Below are positions 36,609 through 44,482 of a DNA stretch of 64,000 nt, in pieces. A model generated the notes under the pieces. That model had not been told where the DNA came from, made no database searches, and was given only the letters and a program-made list of their open reading frames with translations. Made by a program: the position numbers and the translations under genes. Source of the stretch: Modicisalibacter sp049808615 (GTDB lineage Bacteria > Pseudomonadota > Gammaproteobacteria > Pseudomonadales > Halomonadaceae); NCBI RefSeq assembly GCF_049808615.1, contig NZ_JBNCAN010000010.1, positions 1 through 64,000 of the forward strand. The letters are read 5' to 3'. Position 1 is the first letter of the stretch; the number at the start of each line of letters is the position of its first letter.

Positions 36609-36968
36609 TTATTTCTCTTCAATCAGCCAGGAGTCAACAGTTTCTGACCCGTACTGCTCTTTCCAAGCCTTCAAAGTCTTCTGGTTGCCGCCTCTAGTCT
36701 CGACAATCTCACCAGTTTCTGGATTCTTGTAAACTTTAAGTTTGCGCTTCCGCCTTGTTTTACTGCTAGAAGGTTCTGGTGATGAATCAGGAGCCAGTGC
36801 GGCAATAATCTCGCCGGGAGACTTGTCATATTCATTCATCAGCTCCCTCAGCTTATCCAGAAATTCCTTTTCTTTCTGGAACTGAGGAGACTCTTCTAAA
36901 TCCTGCATCTTCTTGCGTATCGTTTTGATTTCCTGCTCGAGCTGGAAGTACCTGGAGAGCATGCTCAT
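36609..36968 (-). CDS. mvaT: MvaT-type H-NS-family silencer
   Basis: This small nucleoid protein coats AT-rich foreign DNA. It has 119 residues from the ATG at 36968 (AGAGGA upstream); the frame's long upstream extension was rejected. Residues 1-60 are a helical, charged oligomerisation domain (LSRYFQLEQEIKTIRKKM). The C-terminal DNA-binding domain (about 78-119) matches MvaT/MvaU: VYKNPETGEIVETRGGNQKT then LKAWKEQYGSETVDSWL. Plasmid-borne H-NS relatives often reduce plasmid fitness cost. Here the gene lies directly upstream of repA in one operon, so dosage would follow copy-number control. Confidence 0.9.
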   Translation of the reverse strand: MSMLSRYFQLEQEIKTIRKKMQDLEESPQFQKEKEFLDKLRELMNEYDKSPGEIIAALAPDSSPEPSSSKTRRKRKLKVYKNPETGEIVETRGGNQKTLKAWKEQYGSETVDSWLIEEK

Positions 36969-37376
36969 CGAGATTCCTCTGAATATGGCAAGTGTGCAAA
37001 GCACATATTGGCGGCATGGAAGTCCGGTGTCAATGGCACGGCCTGGATGATGTTGACCAGACTGGCGCCCTCGGGGTGGCCTCGGGGAGCGTGCGAAATG
37101 GCGCGATCTGGCGAAATCCGCAAGGGTATGGCGAGCAAAGCCTCTCAGATTTTGCGTACAGGCGCCTAAAAACCGACAGGAAAACCGGAAAATGCTTTTA
37201 ATACCAATAAGATAGGAATTAAGAGCGGGGTTGTGAGTGATGCTTATAATCCACAAAAAATGTAGCTCGGGCTGGCTATCCATATCTCTACTTATTAAAA
37301 TGGTCCTTTAAGAAAGTAGAGAAGGGCGATAGGGGTAACTAGCCTGTCCTGAGGGCCACTGGAGAAGGATTCACGC
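36969..37376. other. Divergent gap between mvaT-repA and the recombinase operon
   Basis: About 400 bp with no gene recognised. It is AT-rich near 37185-37310, with a TATAAT at 37245-37250 on the plus strand and a nearby AATCCACAA. It must carry the promoters of both divergent units. Confidence 0.5.
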
Positions 37377-37655
37377 ATGAAGCTACAGGCCATCTACAAG
37401 ATCGCGCTCGTCAGCGACACCTTGGTGGTGATCATCGATCAGGATGGGCCGCGCTCCATCACCAACGATGCCCAGGGCGTCATCGACCGCCTGACTGCTG
37501 AGCTGGGTGACCTGGGGCGGCGGCGAGTCTACTACCGCGACACCATGGGGCGCTTCGATGAGATCAGGATCGAGGGTGGCCGCTTCACCGGCTTTGCCCC
37601 CTGTAGCGAGCATCAGCAGGAGGCCTTTGCTGAATGGTGCCTCGAGGAGGTGTAG
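37377..37655 (+). CDS. Small protein of unknown function, paralogue A
   Basis: The 92-residue protein has no recognised family. It aligns along its length with the 106-residue protein at 37797: VVIIDQDGPRSI versus MVILRDHGEIVS, RRRVYYRD versus RQRVYVEE, and CSEHQQEAF versus CSSHQADHL. Such conserved Cys-x-x-His-Gln and arginine-rich patches suggest a shared fold. GGAGAAGG lies ahead of the ATG. It is first in a plus-strand set that ends with a tyrosine recombinase. Confidence 0.7.
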   Translation: MKLQAIYKIALVSDTLVVIIDQDGPRSITNDAQGVIDRLTAELGDLGRRRVYYRDTMGRFDEIRIEGGRFTGFAPCSEHQQEAFAEWCLEEV

Positions 37656-37713
37656 CGATCGATGCGCTGCTACACGGGAGACCTTGCTCATCGCTCCCTG
37701 GCCAGGGGAAGTG

Positions 37714-37803
37714 ATGGCCATGGCTGAATTCACCTGGCGGTGCCCGCGAGGCCGCGGCCCGGGCGAGCCCGCCAACCATCTGCGCAGGAGACCTGAATGG
37801 TAG
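37714..37803 (+). CDS. Possible 29-residue peptide
   Basis: A short frame reads MAMAEFTWRCPRGRG and onward, with AGGGGA five bases before the ATG. Its stop overlaps the next gene's start region. It could be a genuine small peptide or simply a coupling leader. No family is known. Confidence 0.3.
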   Translation: MAMAEFTWRCPRGRGPGEPANHLRRRPEW

Positions 37804-38117
37804 ATCAAATCACGATGCCGCCGAGAGCCGGTTACTCGGCTGTCCTGGCCAATGACTTCATGGTGATCCTTCGCGATCACGGAGAGATCGTGAGCGTCCG
37901 GGAGGACGCGGATTCTGTCCTGGAGCACCTGAGCTGCACCATCCCAGGCGGCCTCAAGCGCCAGCGCGTCTATGTCGAGGAGGCGCCTGGGGGCGACGAC
38001 TTCTACGAGCTGAAGCACCAGCATGGCAACCTGGACGGGGTTGTGCAGTGCTCGAGTCACCAAGCCGACCATCTCACGCAGCTTGTGTCGACCGAGACGG
38101 TAGGTGGTCATGGATAG
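37797..38117 (+). CDS. Small protein of unknown function, paralogue B
   Basis: This 106-residue paralogue of the protein at 37377 contains FMVILRDHGEIVSV, RQRVYVEEAPGG and CSSHQADHL. AGGAG lies six bases before the ATG. Its end overlaps the recombinase start by 8 bp, so the two are translated together. The tandem arrangement of two paralogues before a recombinase suggests accessory or partner proteins, but nothing proves this. Confidence 0.7.
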   Translation: MVDQITMPPRAGYSAVLANDFMVILRDHGEIVSVREDADSVLEHLSCTIPGGLKRQRVYVEEAPGGDDFYELKHQHGNLDGVVQCSSHQADHLTQLVSTETVGGHG

Positions 38118-39069
38118 CGAGCTGACCCTTGTTCGCCCCCAAGGCTCCCTGGCGCTTGCGGCCGGCGCCCAGGACGCGCTATCGGAGGCCAAAGGCAATG
38201 CAGGGCTCTCGTACCTGCTGAACCTCAACTCCCGTCGCAGCCGGGTCACGATGCGCTCGCACCTACAGTTCATCGCCAAGCTGAGCGGTGGCTATGACAT
38301 CCGTGGCTGCCCATGGGCGCTGATCCGCCGTGAGCATGTCCGGTCGATCGTGGAGATGATGACCGAGGTGGGAAAGGCGCCAGCCACGGTCAATGCTGCC
38401 TTGTCGGCCATGAAGGGTGTCGCCCGTGAGGCATGGGTCATGGGTGACATGGACAGCGAGAGCTACCAGCAGATCCGCGACTTGAAGGGCGTCCCTGGCT
38501 CCCGTCTGCCTAAAGGGGTCCACCTGGATGAAGCCTCGATCCAGGCCCTCAGTTCCGCATGCGAAACTGACGACAGCCCCAAGGGCATCAGGGATGCAGC
38601 GTTGCTCCAGCTGCTGGTATCGACAGGGCTTCGCCGGTCGGAGAGCGTTTCGGTGGACCTGGAGGCGATCGATACCAGCCGTAAAGCCATCAGGATCGTC
38701 GGGAAGGGCAATAAGGAGCGGCTGGTCTTCTTGCCCGACCGGACGTTCAACCGACTCAAGGCCTGGCAGTCCTGTCTTGCCCGTGACACTGGCCCCTTGT
38801 TCACCAGAGTACGCCGGCATGGGGTGGTGTGCGATCAGAGGCTGACCGATCAGGCCGTCTACTACATCATCAAGGAGCGTGCGGCCCAGGCCGGGATAGA
38901 CGAATGCGCCCCTCACGATTTCAGGCGGACCTTTGCCACCAACCTGCTTGATCGTGGCATTGACGTGCTGACCGTGCAGTATGCGCTGGGGCACTCGAAC
39001 CTAGCGACCACGCAGCGCTATGACCGTAGCGCGGAACGACGCCTCGAGGAGGCGATGAAGGGACAATGA
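38110..39069 (+). CDS. Tyrosine recombinase (phage-integrase/XerC-D family)
   Basis: This is a site-specific recombinase. The start is taken as the ATG at 38110 (319 residues); GTG at 38104 is possible. The catalytic set is complete: Arg in STGLRRSESVSV, Lys in GKGNKERLVF, His-x-x-Arg in PHDFRRTF, His in GHSNLATTQ and Tyr in TTQRYDRS. The N-terminal SAM-like core-binding domain covers about 25-130. On a plasmid the usual tasks are multimer resolution or cassette/island integration. A one-mismatch copy of the backbone palindrome lies inside this gene (38553-38566). Confidence 0.92.
   Translation: MDSELTLVRPQGSLALAAGAQDALSEAKGNAGLSYLLNLNSRRSRVTMRSHLQFIAKLSGGYDIRGCPWALIRREHVRSIVEMMTEVGKAPATVNAALSAMKGVAREAWVMGDMDSESYQQIRDLKGVPGSRLPKGVHLDEASIQALSSACETDDSPKGIRDAALLQLLVSTGLRRSESVSVDLEAIDTSRKAIRIVGKGNKERLVFLPDRTFNRLKAWQSCLARDTGPLFTRVRRHGVVCDQRLTDQAVYYIIKERAAQAGIDECAPHDFRRTFATNLLDRGIDVLTVQYALGHSNLATTQRYDRSAERRLEEAMKGQ
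38553..38566. repeat. Backbone palindrome copy 1 (one mismatch)
   Basis: TTCCGCATGCGAAA lies inside the recombinase gene; it differs by one base from TTTCGCATGCGAAA. Confidence 0.6.
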
Positions 39070-39350
39070 ACCAGGAGCCCGGAATGCGAAACATCCAGAT
39101 CCTGCATGACCGTGAGCGCTTCAGAGAGATGCTGAGCTATGCGGTCTCGCGGGAGAATCTGTGGGGGAACATCGACGTGATAACCCGAGACGGGGCGCCG
39201 GGTCTGCTTCTCGTCGTGCTCGATCAGCTCGACATGCCCAACCGGGTGTCCTCAGGGGTTGTCCATGAGTGCTACGGAGACGCACTGGCCGATCTGGGAG
39301 ACATCCTGGATGATCTTAACCCTGACTTCCGGCCTCTGAGCCACTTCTAG
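39066..39350 (+). CDS. Hypothetical protein downstream of recombinase
   Basis: The 94-residue protein is not recognised. It overlaps the recombinase stop by 4 bp (ATGA), so it is coupled. It is acidic at the C-terminus (GDALADLGDILDDLNPDF). It may be a small partner of the recombinase; no motif supports more. Confidence 0.65.
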   Translation: MNQEPGMRNIQILHDRERFREMLSYAVSRENLWGNIDVITRDGAPGLLLVVLDQLDMPNRVSSGVVHECYGDALADLGDILDDLNPDFRPLSHF

Positions 39351-39368
39351 CCAGGCGGCATGACATGA

Positions 39369-39391
39369 GAAAGGGAGGCCGTGGCCTCCCT
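39369..39391 (-). terminator. Terminator between convergent genes
   Basis: GGGAGGCC pairs with GGCCTCCC. On the minus strand it is followed by CTTTCTC, a modest T tract. It closes the par operon. Confidence 0.6.
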
Positions 39392-39412
39392 GGGTCGCGT
39401 GGTCGGTCGGCG

Positions 39413-39682
39413 TCAACCGAAGTGATTGCGGAAGGAAGACGGGTCGAGGATGCCCCATCCCTCGAGGGAGTAGTACCCGTTGGCGCCCTCTGGTGAGCTT
39501 GGATCTCGGATGAAGAGGATCTTCACCTTCAGCTCCTCCCGGATCGAGGTCAGCTGTCGTTTGACGGTGCCGGCAGGTATGCCAGTCTCCGAGGCGATGT
39601 CCTGAAGCGACGGCCGCTCCATGGTGTCGATCGCCCGCAGGATGGCGTACTTGCGCTGTGTGTCTCGCGATAGGCTCGGCAT
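39413..39682 (-). CDS. Small winged-helix DNA-binding protein in the par operon
   Basis: The 89-residue protein has a MarR/DeoR-like winged helix: RDTQRKYAILRAID, then PSLQDIASETGIPAGTVKRQ as helix-turn-helix, and a wing around LFIRDPSSPEGANGYYSLEGWG. It follows parB by 5 bp, so it is the third gene of the partition operon. It may be an additional regulator of partition or copy number. Its regulatory target is not visible. Confidence 0.75.
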   Translation of the reverse strand: MPSLSRDTQRKYAILRAIDTMERPSLQDIASETGIPAGTVKRQLTSIREELKVKILFIRDPSSPEGANGYYSLEGWGILDPSSFRNHFG

Positions 39683-39687
39683 CGGTA

Positions 39688-40863
39688 CTATTCCTCTCCC
39701 TCGACGCCAAGCAGCTGTACGTCCGACACTCGAGCCCGCAGCGGCTCGTCGTCACCATTGTCGAAGCGAACCCAGCAATAGCCCGCTTCAGGGTCGATCC
39801 GGTCGGTTTGCAGCACACCGCTACGATGCCCGTCTGAGGTGCTGACGCTGACCACGATGCGAGCCCGGGTCGGTTCCTTGGTTGGCACCGGCTGGGGCGG
39901 GGTGGCGCTCTTGGCCTCGGGGTCTTTCCGTGCATCCCGCTTGGGAGTGGCCTTGTCCTCTTGCGGCAGCTCGGCGCCAGCGCCAGCTTCTTCTCCCGCA
40001 GCAGAACCTCCCTGGCCAGGCGAAGGGCTGGATGACGCTTCGCTCGAGCCCGCGGAGGTGCCGGCACTTGGCACCTTGTCGCCATCGCCGCCCTCAGAGG
40101 GTTCCTCGAATCCCCGGAGGCTCGGTTGGTCGTCGTTGGTCCCAGGGCCAGGAGCCGGCGCCGGGTTCTCCGGGGACGGGATCTCGGGATCTTCAGGCAG
40201 GCCGCCTTTCTTGGCCTGCTTCAGAAGCTCACGGCATGCCTTCCGGCTGATACCTTCCTCCAGGGCCTTGGCGCAGATCCGCTCTGCCTGTTCCGGGGCG
40301 ATAGAGTGCAGCTGGCGCAGCGTGTTGAGCGATTCCGGGTCAGACGTAACCTCCTCATCGTAGAGGCGCATCACGCAATCGGGGAGCTTCAGCAGGGACA
40401 GGTGAGAGGAGACGTACCCTCGGGACTTGCCCAGTCGCTTGGCGACATCCATGCCCTGCCAGCCGCGATCGATGAATTTCTGGATGCCCTTGGCGATCTC
40501 CATCGGGGTCAGGTTCTCGCGCTGGATGTTCTCGATCAGCTCGCCAGCCGTCTCATCCAGGTCGTCCAGCTCCTTCTTGTTGACGATCGCCTCCACAGGC
40601 ACACCAGCCAGCTTACAGGCTCGCCAGCGCCGCTCACCCTTCTGGATGCGGTATTTCCCGCTCTCGTCCTTGGGGTAGACGATGATCGGCTGCTCCTGGC
40701 CGTTCACCTTGATCGATTCGGCCAGCTCCTCGATGCCAGCAAACTTCTCTCGTACCTGGCCTTGCTTGGGCTCTACCTCGGCGGTATCCAGCATCAGCAC
40801 CTCTTTCGCACCCTTGGAGCGACGAGACAGGCTTTGTAGGTTGCTCAGGTTTCCCAGTGCCAT
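39688..40863 (-). CDS. parB: Plasmid partition protein ParB
   Basis: This is the centromere-binding CTPase-type partition protein. It has 391 residues from the ATG at 40863. ParB/Spo0J boxes are present: NGQEQPIIVYPKDESGKYRI (box I), QKGERRWRACKLAG (GxRRxxA box), ENIQRENLTPMEIAKGIQKF (box II) and helix-turn-helix AKRLGKSRGYVSSHLSLLKLP. Residues about 235-335 are a low-complexity Pro/Gly/Ser/Ala linker before a C-terminal domain (RIVVSVSTSDGHRSGVLQTD) that is unusual for ParB. It starts one base after the parA stop. Confidence 0.94.
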   Translation of the reverse strand: MALGNLSNLQSLSRRSKGAKEVLMLDTAEVEPKQGQVREKFAGIEELAESIKVNGQEQPIIVYPKDESGKYRIQKGERRWRACKLAGVPVEAIVNKKELDDLDETAGELIENIQRENLTPMEIAKGIQKFIDRGWQGMDVAKRLGKSRGYVSSHLSLLKLPDCVMRLYDEEVTSDPESLNTLRQLHSIAPEQAERICAKALEEGISRKACRELLKQAKKGGLPEDPEIPSPENPAPAPGPGTNDDQPSLRGFEEPSEGGDGDKVPSAGTSAGSSEASSSPSPGQGGSAAGEEAGAGAELPQEDKATPKRDARKDPEAKSATPPQPVPTKEPTRARIVVSVSTSDGHRSGVLQTDRIDPEAGYCWVRFDNGDDEPLRARVSDVQLLGVEGEE

Positions 40864-40864
40864 G

Positions 40865-41638
40865 TCAGCCCACCTTTTCCATGAGTTCGTTGATGACCGC
40901 TCGAATGTCCTTCGCCGCGTCACGCGCTGAGGTCGTCTTGATGCTCCATACGGGGACGCCGAGGTTGTTGGCCTCGTCCAGTTTACCGCGCAGGCCGATC
41001 TCCGCGGTGTAGACCAGATCGGGGACTGCTTCGCGCAGCTGCTCGCATGCCCGCAGGTGAGAGGGGAAGTTGCGGTTCAGGTTGTTGATCACCATGCCGG
41101 TGTTCTCCAGGTCGGGGTTCAGTTCCTCCTGGACGTTGATGATGGTGTTGAGCAGGCCTTCGACGCCATCCAGGGCAAAGCCGCTCACTTGGACCGGGCA
41201 GATGACGTGAGTGGACATGGTGAGAGCGGCGACGAGCTTCCGGCCAAGGCTGGGCGGGCAGTCGACCGCTACATAATCGTAGTGCTCGAGGATTCCGCTG
41301 GCCTTCAGGTTGTTGATCGGGTTGAGGACGCAGTTGAGCGGCATGGACTCGATTTCCGACAGCTCAGGGTCGTTCTTCTCGGTCCAGATCAGGTCCATCC
41401 CACGGGCGCACCGCATTGGGCGGATGTCGGTGTAGTCTTCCCGGAACAGGAACGCGGAGGGGGTTCCCGTGTACTCGCCTTCCTGCTGGCTCAGGCGACT
41501 GGAGGTGTTGCCCTGAGGGTCCAGGTCGATAGCGAGCACCCGAAACCCTGCCTCCTGTAGATGGAAGACAGTCTGGAGGCAGATGGTCGACTTGCCGACC
41601 CCGCCTTTCTGATTGGCGAAGCTGATGATCTTGGTCAT
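40865..41638 (-). CDS. parA: Plasmid partition ATPase ParA
   Basis: This Walker-type ATPase positions plasmid copies with ParB. It has 257 residues, type Ib size (no long N-terminal repressor domain). The deviant Walker A KGGVGKST is at 11-18, the A' motif is AIDLDPQGNTSSRL, and Walker B is YVAVDCPPSLG. Lacking a helix-turn-helix, it would rely on ParB for autoregulation. That fits a palindrome at the operon promoter. Confidence 0.95.
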   Translation of the reverse strand: MTKIISFANQKGGVGKSTICLQTVFHLQEAGFRVLAIDLDPQGNTSSRLSQQEGEYTGTPSAFLFREDYTDIRPMRCARGMDLIWTEKNDPELSEIESMPLNCVLNPINNLKASGILEHYDYVAVDCPPSLGRKLVAALTMSTHVICPVQVSGFALDGVEGLLNTIINVQEELNPDLENTGMVINNLNRNFPSHLRACEQLREAVPDLVYTAEIGLRGKLDEANNLGVPVWSIKTTSARDAAKDIRAVINELMEKVG

Positions 41639-41721
41639 GGTGTCCCCGGTTGCCCGGCCTCCAGAGGAGGCAGGATGGTTGGTCCTTGCCCGGCTCAGGA
41701 TGCAGGGCCTGGCCAGGCCAA

Positions 41722-41735
41722 TTTCGCATGCGAAA
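41722..41735. promoter_or_regulatory. Backbone palindrome copy 2 at the parAB promoter, putative parS
   Basis: This is a perfect TTTCGCATGCGAAA immediately downstream of the -10 element of the parAB promoter. In style it resembles chromosomal parS (TGTTTCACGTGAAACA) with a different centre. Binding of ParB here could repress the operon and load ParB onto the plasmid. Confidence 0.75.
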
Positions 41736-41736
41736 C

Positions 41737-41765
41737 ATAATAGTCGACATAAAGTGAGCCGACAA
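41737..41765 (-). promoter_or_regulatory. parAB promoter
   Basis: On the minus strand TTGTCG (41765-41760) and TATTAT (41742-41737) are separated by 17 bases, a good sigma70 promoter. The palindrome starts at once beyond the -10. Confidence 0.75.
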
Positions 41766-41839
41766 GGATCATAAGGCGGGACAGGTAGAGCATAAATAAG
41801 GCCTAGCGGGCGCCAGGCCGTAGAGGGTTATGCCGAGGC

Positions 41840-42775
41840 CTAAGCTGCCTCTTGTTCCTCGGTGGACGCCTCCTCCTCGATGACCGGGCTGACCTCGCCA
41901 CCGAGTAAGCCGATCAGCTCCTCGATGACGGCCGCAAGGGCTGGGATGTGCAAATGGGCTTCGGTGTCGAAGGCCGAGGCATCGTCATCGGAGGGGGCGG
42001 CACCCTCGATCAGCGCGTCATCGAATTTGACCTTCTTGAGCGCCAGGTCGTCCTGGAGAACCAGCGCCAGCTGGTCGGTTCTGGCCACTGCAAGAGCTGA
42101 GCAGATTCGGCCGCCCTCGAGGTGTTGCTGGATCTCGTCGCTCTCGAGGTCTACCTCGGTGGCTTTGATCACGCCCTCATCACCGGATGGAGACTCAAGC
42201 TGACATGCCTCGCCCAGCTCCCAGCCTTCCGCACGCTCAGCCGGGTTGGCCAGCCAGCGTGTCATCAGGTCAGTAGCGCGATCGCGAGTGGCGAGAGGCG
42301 TGACCTTCAAGGAGCCGGTGGTCAGTCGGAGCAAGTCCAGGGCTTCCTCAGCTTTCTTGCGGCTGGCGGCATCCACCAGAATCCAGCCTCGCTGGGTGTC
42401 GATGGCCACCAGGAAGTGACCCGTGCGCTTCAGCGCTCTGGGCAGCAGCTCCTCGTAGACCTCCTCCTTCAGGATCTGCTTCTCAGCTCGCCGCAACGGA
42501 GATCCAGACGCCTTCTCGCGTGCCGCAGCACGCTCCTCAACCTCTTCTTTGACCGCAGCGGCAGGAAGTAGCCGCTCTTGCCGGCTGAAGCGCAGAACCA
42601 GGAATTGCGAGTTCACCGGATGCACCATCTGGTCACCACAGACGGTCGACCACCCTACCCTTTTGGCCTCGGTCGCGGCGCAGGCCCGGAACAGCTGCTT
42701 CTGGCACAGCTGGGCCAACTGGTCGGTGTCAGGGAAGCGGCTGTGGGCTCGGTAGATCAGAGCATTGTCGAACAT
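41840..42775 (-). CDS. rdgC: RdgC recombination-associated protein
   Basis: This DNA-binding ring protein tempers RecA activity. The 311-residue length matches chromosomal RdgC (about 303). Typical stretches are ALIYRAHSR at the start, GWSTVCGDQMVHPVNSQFLV, the KEEVEERAAAREKASGSPL and KQILKEEVYEELLPRALKRT region, and ILVDAASRKKAEEALDLLR. A plasmid-encoded copy probably manages recombination on incoming or replicating plasmid DNA. It is read from a variant of the shared leader element. Confidence 0.9.
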   Translation of the reverse strand: MFDNALIYRAHSRFPDTDQLAQLCQKQLFRACAATEAKRVGWSTVCGDQMVHPVNSQFLVLRFSRQERLLPAAAVKEEVEERAAAREKASGSPLRRAEKQILKEEVYEELLPRALKRTGHFLVAIDTQRGWILVDAASRKKAEEALDLLRLTTGSLKVTPLATRDRATDLMTRWLANPAERAEGWELGEACQLESPSGDEGVIKATEVDLESDEIQQHLEGGRICSALAVARTDQLALVLQDDLALKKVKFDDALIEGAAPSDDDASAFDTEAHLHIPALAAVIEELIGLLGGEVSPVIEEEASTEEQEAA

Positions 42776-42824
42776 GTAACCCCCTATCGCAGTGTGGTGA
42801 CTATGGATAGGGGCGCAGGTGTCG
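42776..42824 (-). promoter_or_regulatory. Shared leader element 3 (rdgC), variant
   Basis: This is a short version in which CCCCTATC (42781-42788) and GATAGGGG (42806-42813) form a perfect inverted repeat, with GACACC just beyond. The small CCTGC hairpin is missing. The ribosome-site Gs are part of the pairing. Confidence 0.6.
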
Positions 42825-42906
42825 GGTAGGCATGGAGCTAGGCACGTTATAGATAACGGTATAACTCCTCCTCCCCACCAGCTACGCAGGCAGCTGGCGA
42901 TGCTGC

Positions 42907-43161
42907 CTACCGGGGGGACGCCGGCCCATCGACGCCCAGGGCCTCCCGGAGGAAGGTGTTGGCCGCTCGCCGGCCGGCATTATCCCGCATTCGGCCTGGG
43001 GCTCCGTCAGCTGCGGTGGCCCAACATGACGCATACGCCGCCAGAACCGGCTCAGCATCCTCCACCCTGCCTTCATTGAGGCAGTGCGTGATGTAGCGCT
43101 TGTCTTCATTCGTGAGAGGAAGCTCTCGGAGCTGTTCAAGGCGAGTATCTGCATGCGCCAT
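42907..43161 (-). CDS. Small hypothetical plasmid protein
   Basis: The 84-residue, mostly helical, charged protein reads HADTRLEQLRELPLTNEDKR and onward, with an Ala-rich middle and a cysteine/tryptophan pair (YASCWATAADG). No family is recognised. It stands alone between rdgC and the gene at 43212; the ribosome site before its ATG is weak. Confidence 0.6.
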   Translation of the reverse strand: MAHADTRLEQLRELPLTNEDKRYITHCLNEGRVEDAEPVLAAYASCWATAADGAPGRMRDNAGRRAANTFLREALGVDGPASPR

Positions 43162-43211
43162 ATTGTAACAATACCAGACGATAATTTATAGGATTGCGAA
43201 GGGCCAAATGC

Positions 43212-43586
43212 CTAGTGCCGGCCCCCGCGGGGAGGTAGAGCGATCCGGGATCGGGGCTGTGAGCTACCAGCAGCAAGCGCCTCACGAGCGTCGTGGCCTA
43301 GGTTCACAACGCCATGGACGGCCTCCTTGAGGTTCCAGACACCATCCTCGTAGGGTGCAAGGCTGACCCTGGCCAAGCCAGCTGGGAGGTGGACTGTGAA
43401 GCTCTGAAGGCGGGGGTCTTCAGAGCTATCGATCAGGTCCAGCTCGATTTCATCGATGTGGTCGGTGGCTACGGCATACACCGTGTACCGGGCATCGAGA
43501 CCCAACTGCTGGCGGGCGAGTTTGCTCATCATTTCATCGAACTGCGGTGGGGTGTCGGAGACCTTGATACTGGCTTCGTCCCTCAT
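43212..43586 (-). CDS. Hypothetical protein
   Basis: The 124-residue protein is not recognised. The start at 43586 overlaps the upstream gene's stop by 4 bp (ATGA). It holds acidic patches (DHIDEIELDLIDSSEDP) and an RGGRH tail. It is last in a three-gene coupled set with 43583-44035 and 44032-44412. Confidence 0.65.
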   Translation of the reverse strand: MRDEASIKVSDTPPQFDEMMSKLARQQLGLDARYTVYAVATDHIDEIELDLIDSSEDPRLQSFTVHLPAGLARVSLAPYEDGVWNLKEAVHGVVNLGHDAREALAAGSSQPRSRIALPPRGGRH

Positions 43587-44035
43587 GAGGCCTCCCCCGG
43601 GGTGCCATAGCCGGTGGCTTTCGCCCGCCGATCGGTGCGATGACACAGCCTGCGGCCGTCGATCCATAACTCCCGGAAGATGCCCTCATGGGTGTAGACG
43701 CCGATTAGGACATCCAGGGGCTCCATGTAGTAGGTCGATGACGGCTGCTGGGTGTCATCGACCAGTGCCTCTTCTCGGACCTTCATCACCAACGCTGTTT
43801 GCCCAGCCAAGGGCACGGCCTTGTTCTTCATCCCCCACTTCCAGACGACGACCTCCTTGGGGGCGAACCGCTCGTGGGAGGGAGCCTCGTTCAGCATGTC
43901 CAGCGCCAGGCTGCGAGTGGCTGCCGTGATGGCGCGATCCCCTGGGTCGACTGTTGCCTGTTCGCCAGCGGGGGCCTTCCGTCCGGTGAGCCACCGGCCC
44001 AGCCCTGCCAGCCAGGGCTCCTTGCCTTGTGTCAT
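43583..44035 (-). CDS. Hypothetical protein
   Basis: The 150-residue protein is coupled to both neighbours by 4-bp overlaps. It carries an amphipathic N-terminus (PWLAGLGRWLTGRKAP) and a C-terminal part rich in Tyr, Arg and Asp (PLDVLIGVYTHEGIFREL). No family is recognised. Proximity to a membrane protein and to dsbC/trbI suggests a transfer-related role, but this is only positional. Confidence 0.65.
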   Translation of the reverse strand: MTQGKEPWLAGLGRWLTGRKAPAGEQATVDPGDRAITAATRSLALDMLNEAPSHERFAPKEVVVWKWGMKNKAVPLAGQTALVMKVREEALVDDTQQPSSTYYMEPLDVLIGVYTHEGIFRELWIDGRRLCHRTDRRAKATGYGTPGEAS

Positions 44036-44412
44036 GCGTCAATCCTCGGGTTTTTCCGGTTCCTGCCGACTGCGACAGCTACGCCAATCAGCGTCCAGCC
44101 AGCAACGATGGTAAAGCCCAGGTGGAGAAACGCCCCGTAGGGTGGTCCCAGCTTCACCGAGAGGAACATTGACCCGCCGAATGCAATGAACCAGCGGAAC
44201 CAGTAATCAGCAGAGCGCTCCGCTACCCAGCGGGCCTGCTCCGGGGTGAGAGGATGATGCAGCCAGCGGCGGGGATAGATGGTCCTCTCGCGATTCCCAT
44301 GGCCAACCTTGCGAGGCTGGCGCGGGAAGATGCGGTTGACGGCAAGCTGCGGGAACATGCCCTCCAGGGCACGTCGAGCAACACTGATGCGTGGCGGTTC
44401 ATGGTGTGACAT
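44032..44412 (-). CDS. Small membrane protein in the transfer region
   Basis: The 126-residue protein has two hydrophobic segments near 77-95 and 98-118 (FIAFGGSMFLSVKLG, LHLGFTIVAGWTLIGVAVAV) after a basic N-terminal half. No family is assigned. It starts 71 bp after the dsbC stop. Confidence 0.65.
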   Translation of the reverse strand: MSHHEPPRISVARRALEGMFPQLAVNRIFPRQPRKVGHGNRERTIYPRRWLHHPLTPEQARWVAERSADYWFRWFIAFGGSMFLSVKLGPPYGAFLHLGFTIVAGWTLIGVAVAVGRNRKNPRIDA

Positions 44413-44430
44413 AGACGCCCTCTAGCACAG

Positions 44431-44466
44431 CGCCCGGGCTCCCCGGGAGGAGCCTGGGCGCCTTGG
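44431..44466 (-). terminator. GC-rich hairpin after dsbC
   Basis: GCGCCCGGGCTCC pairs with GGAGCCTGGGCGC. It lies between dsbC and the downstream three-gene set and has no T tract, so attenuation or processing is as likely as termination. Confidence 0.5.
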
Positions 44467-44482
44467 TCGGTCATGGAAGAGG

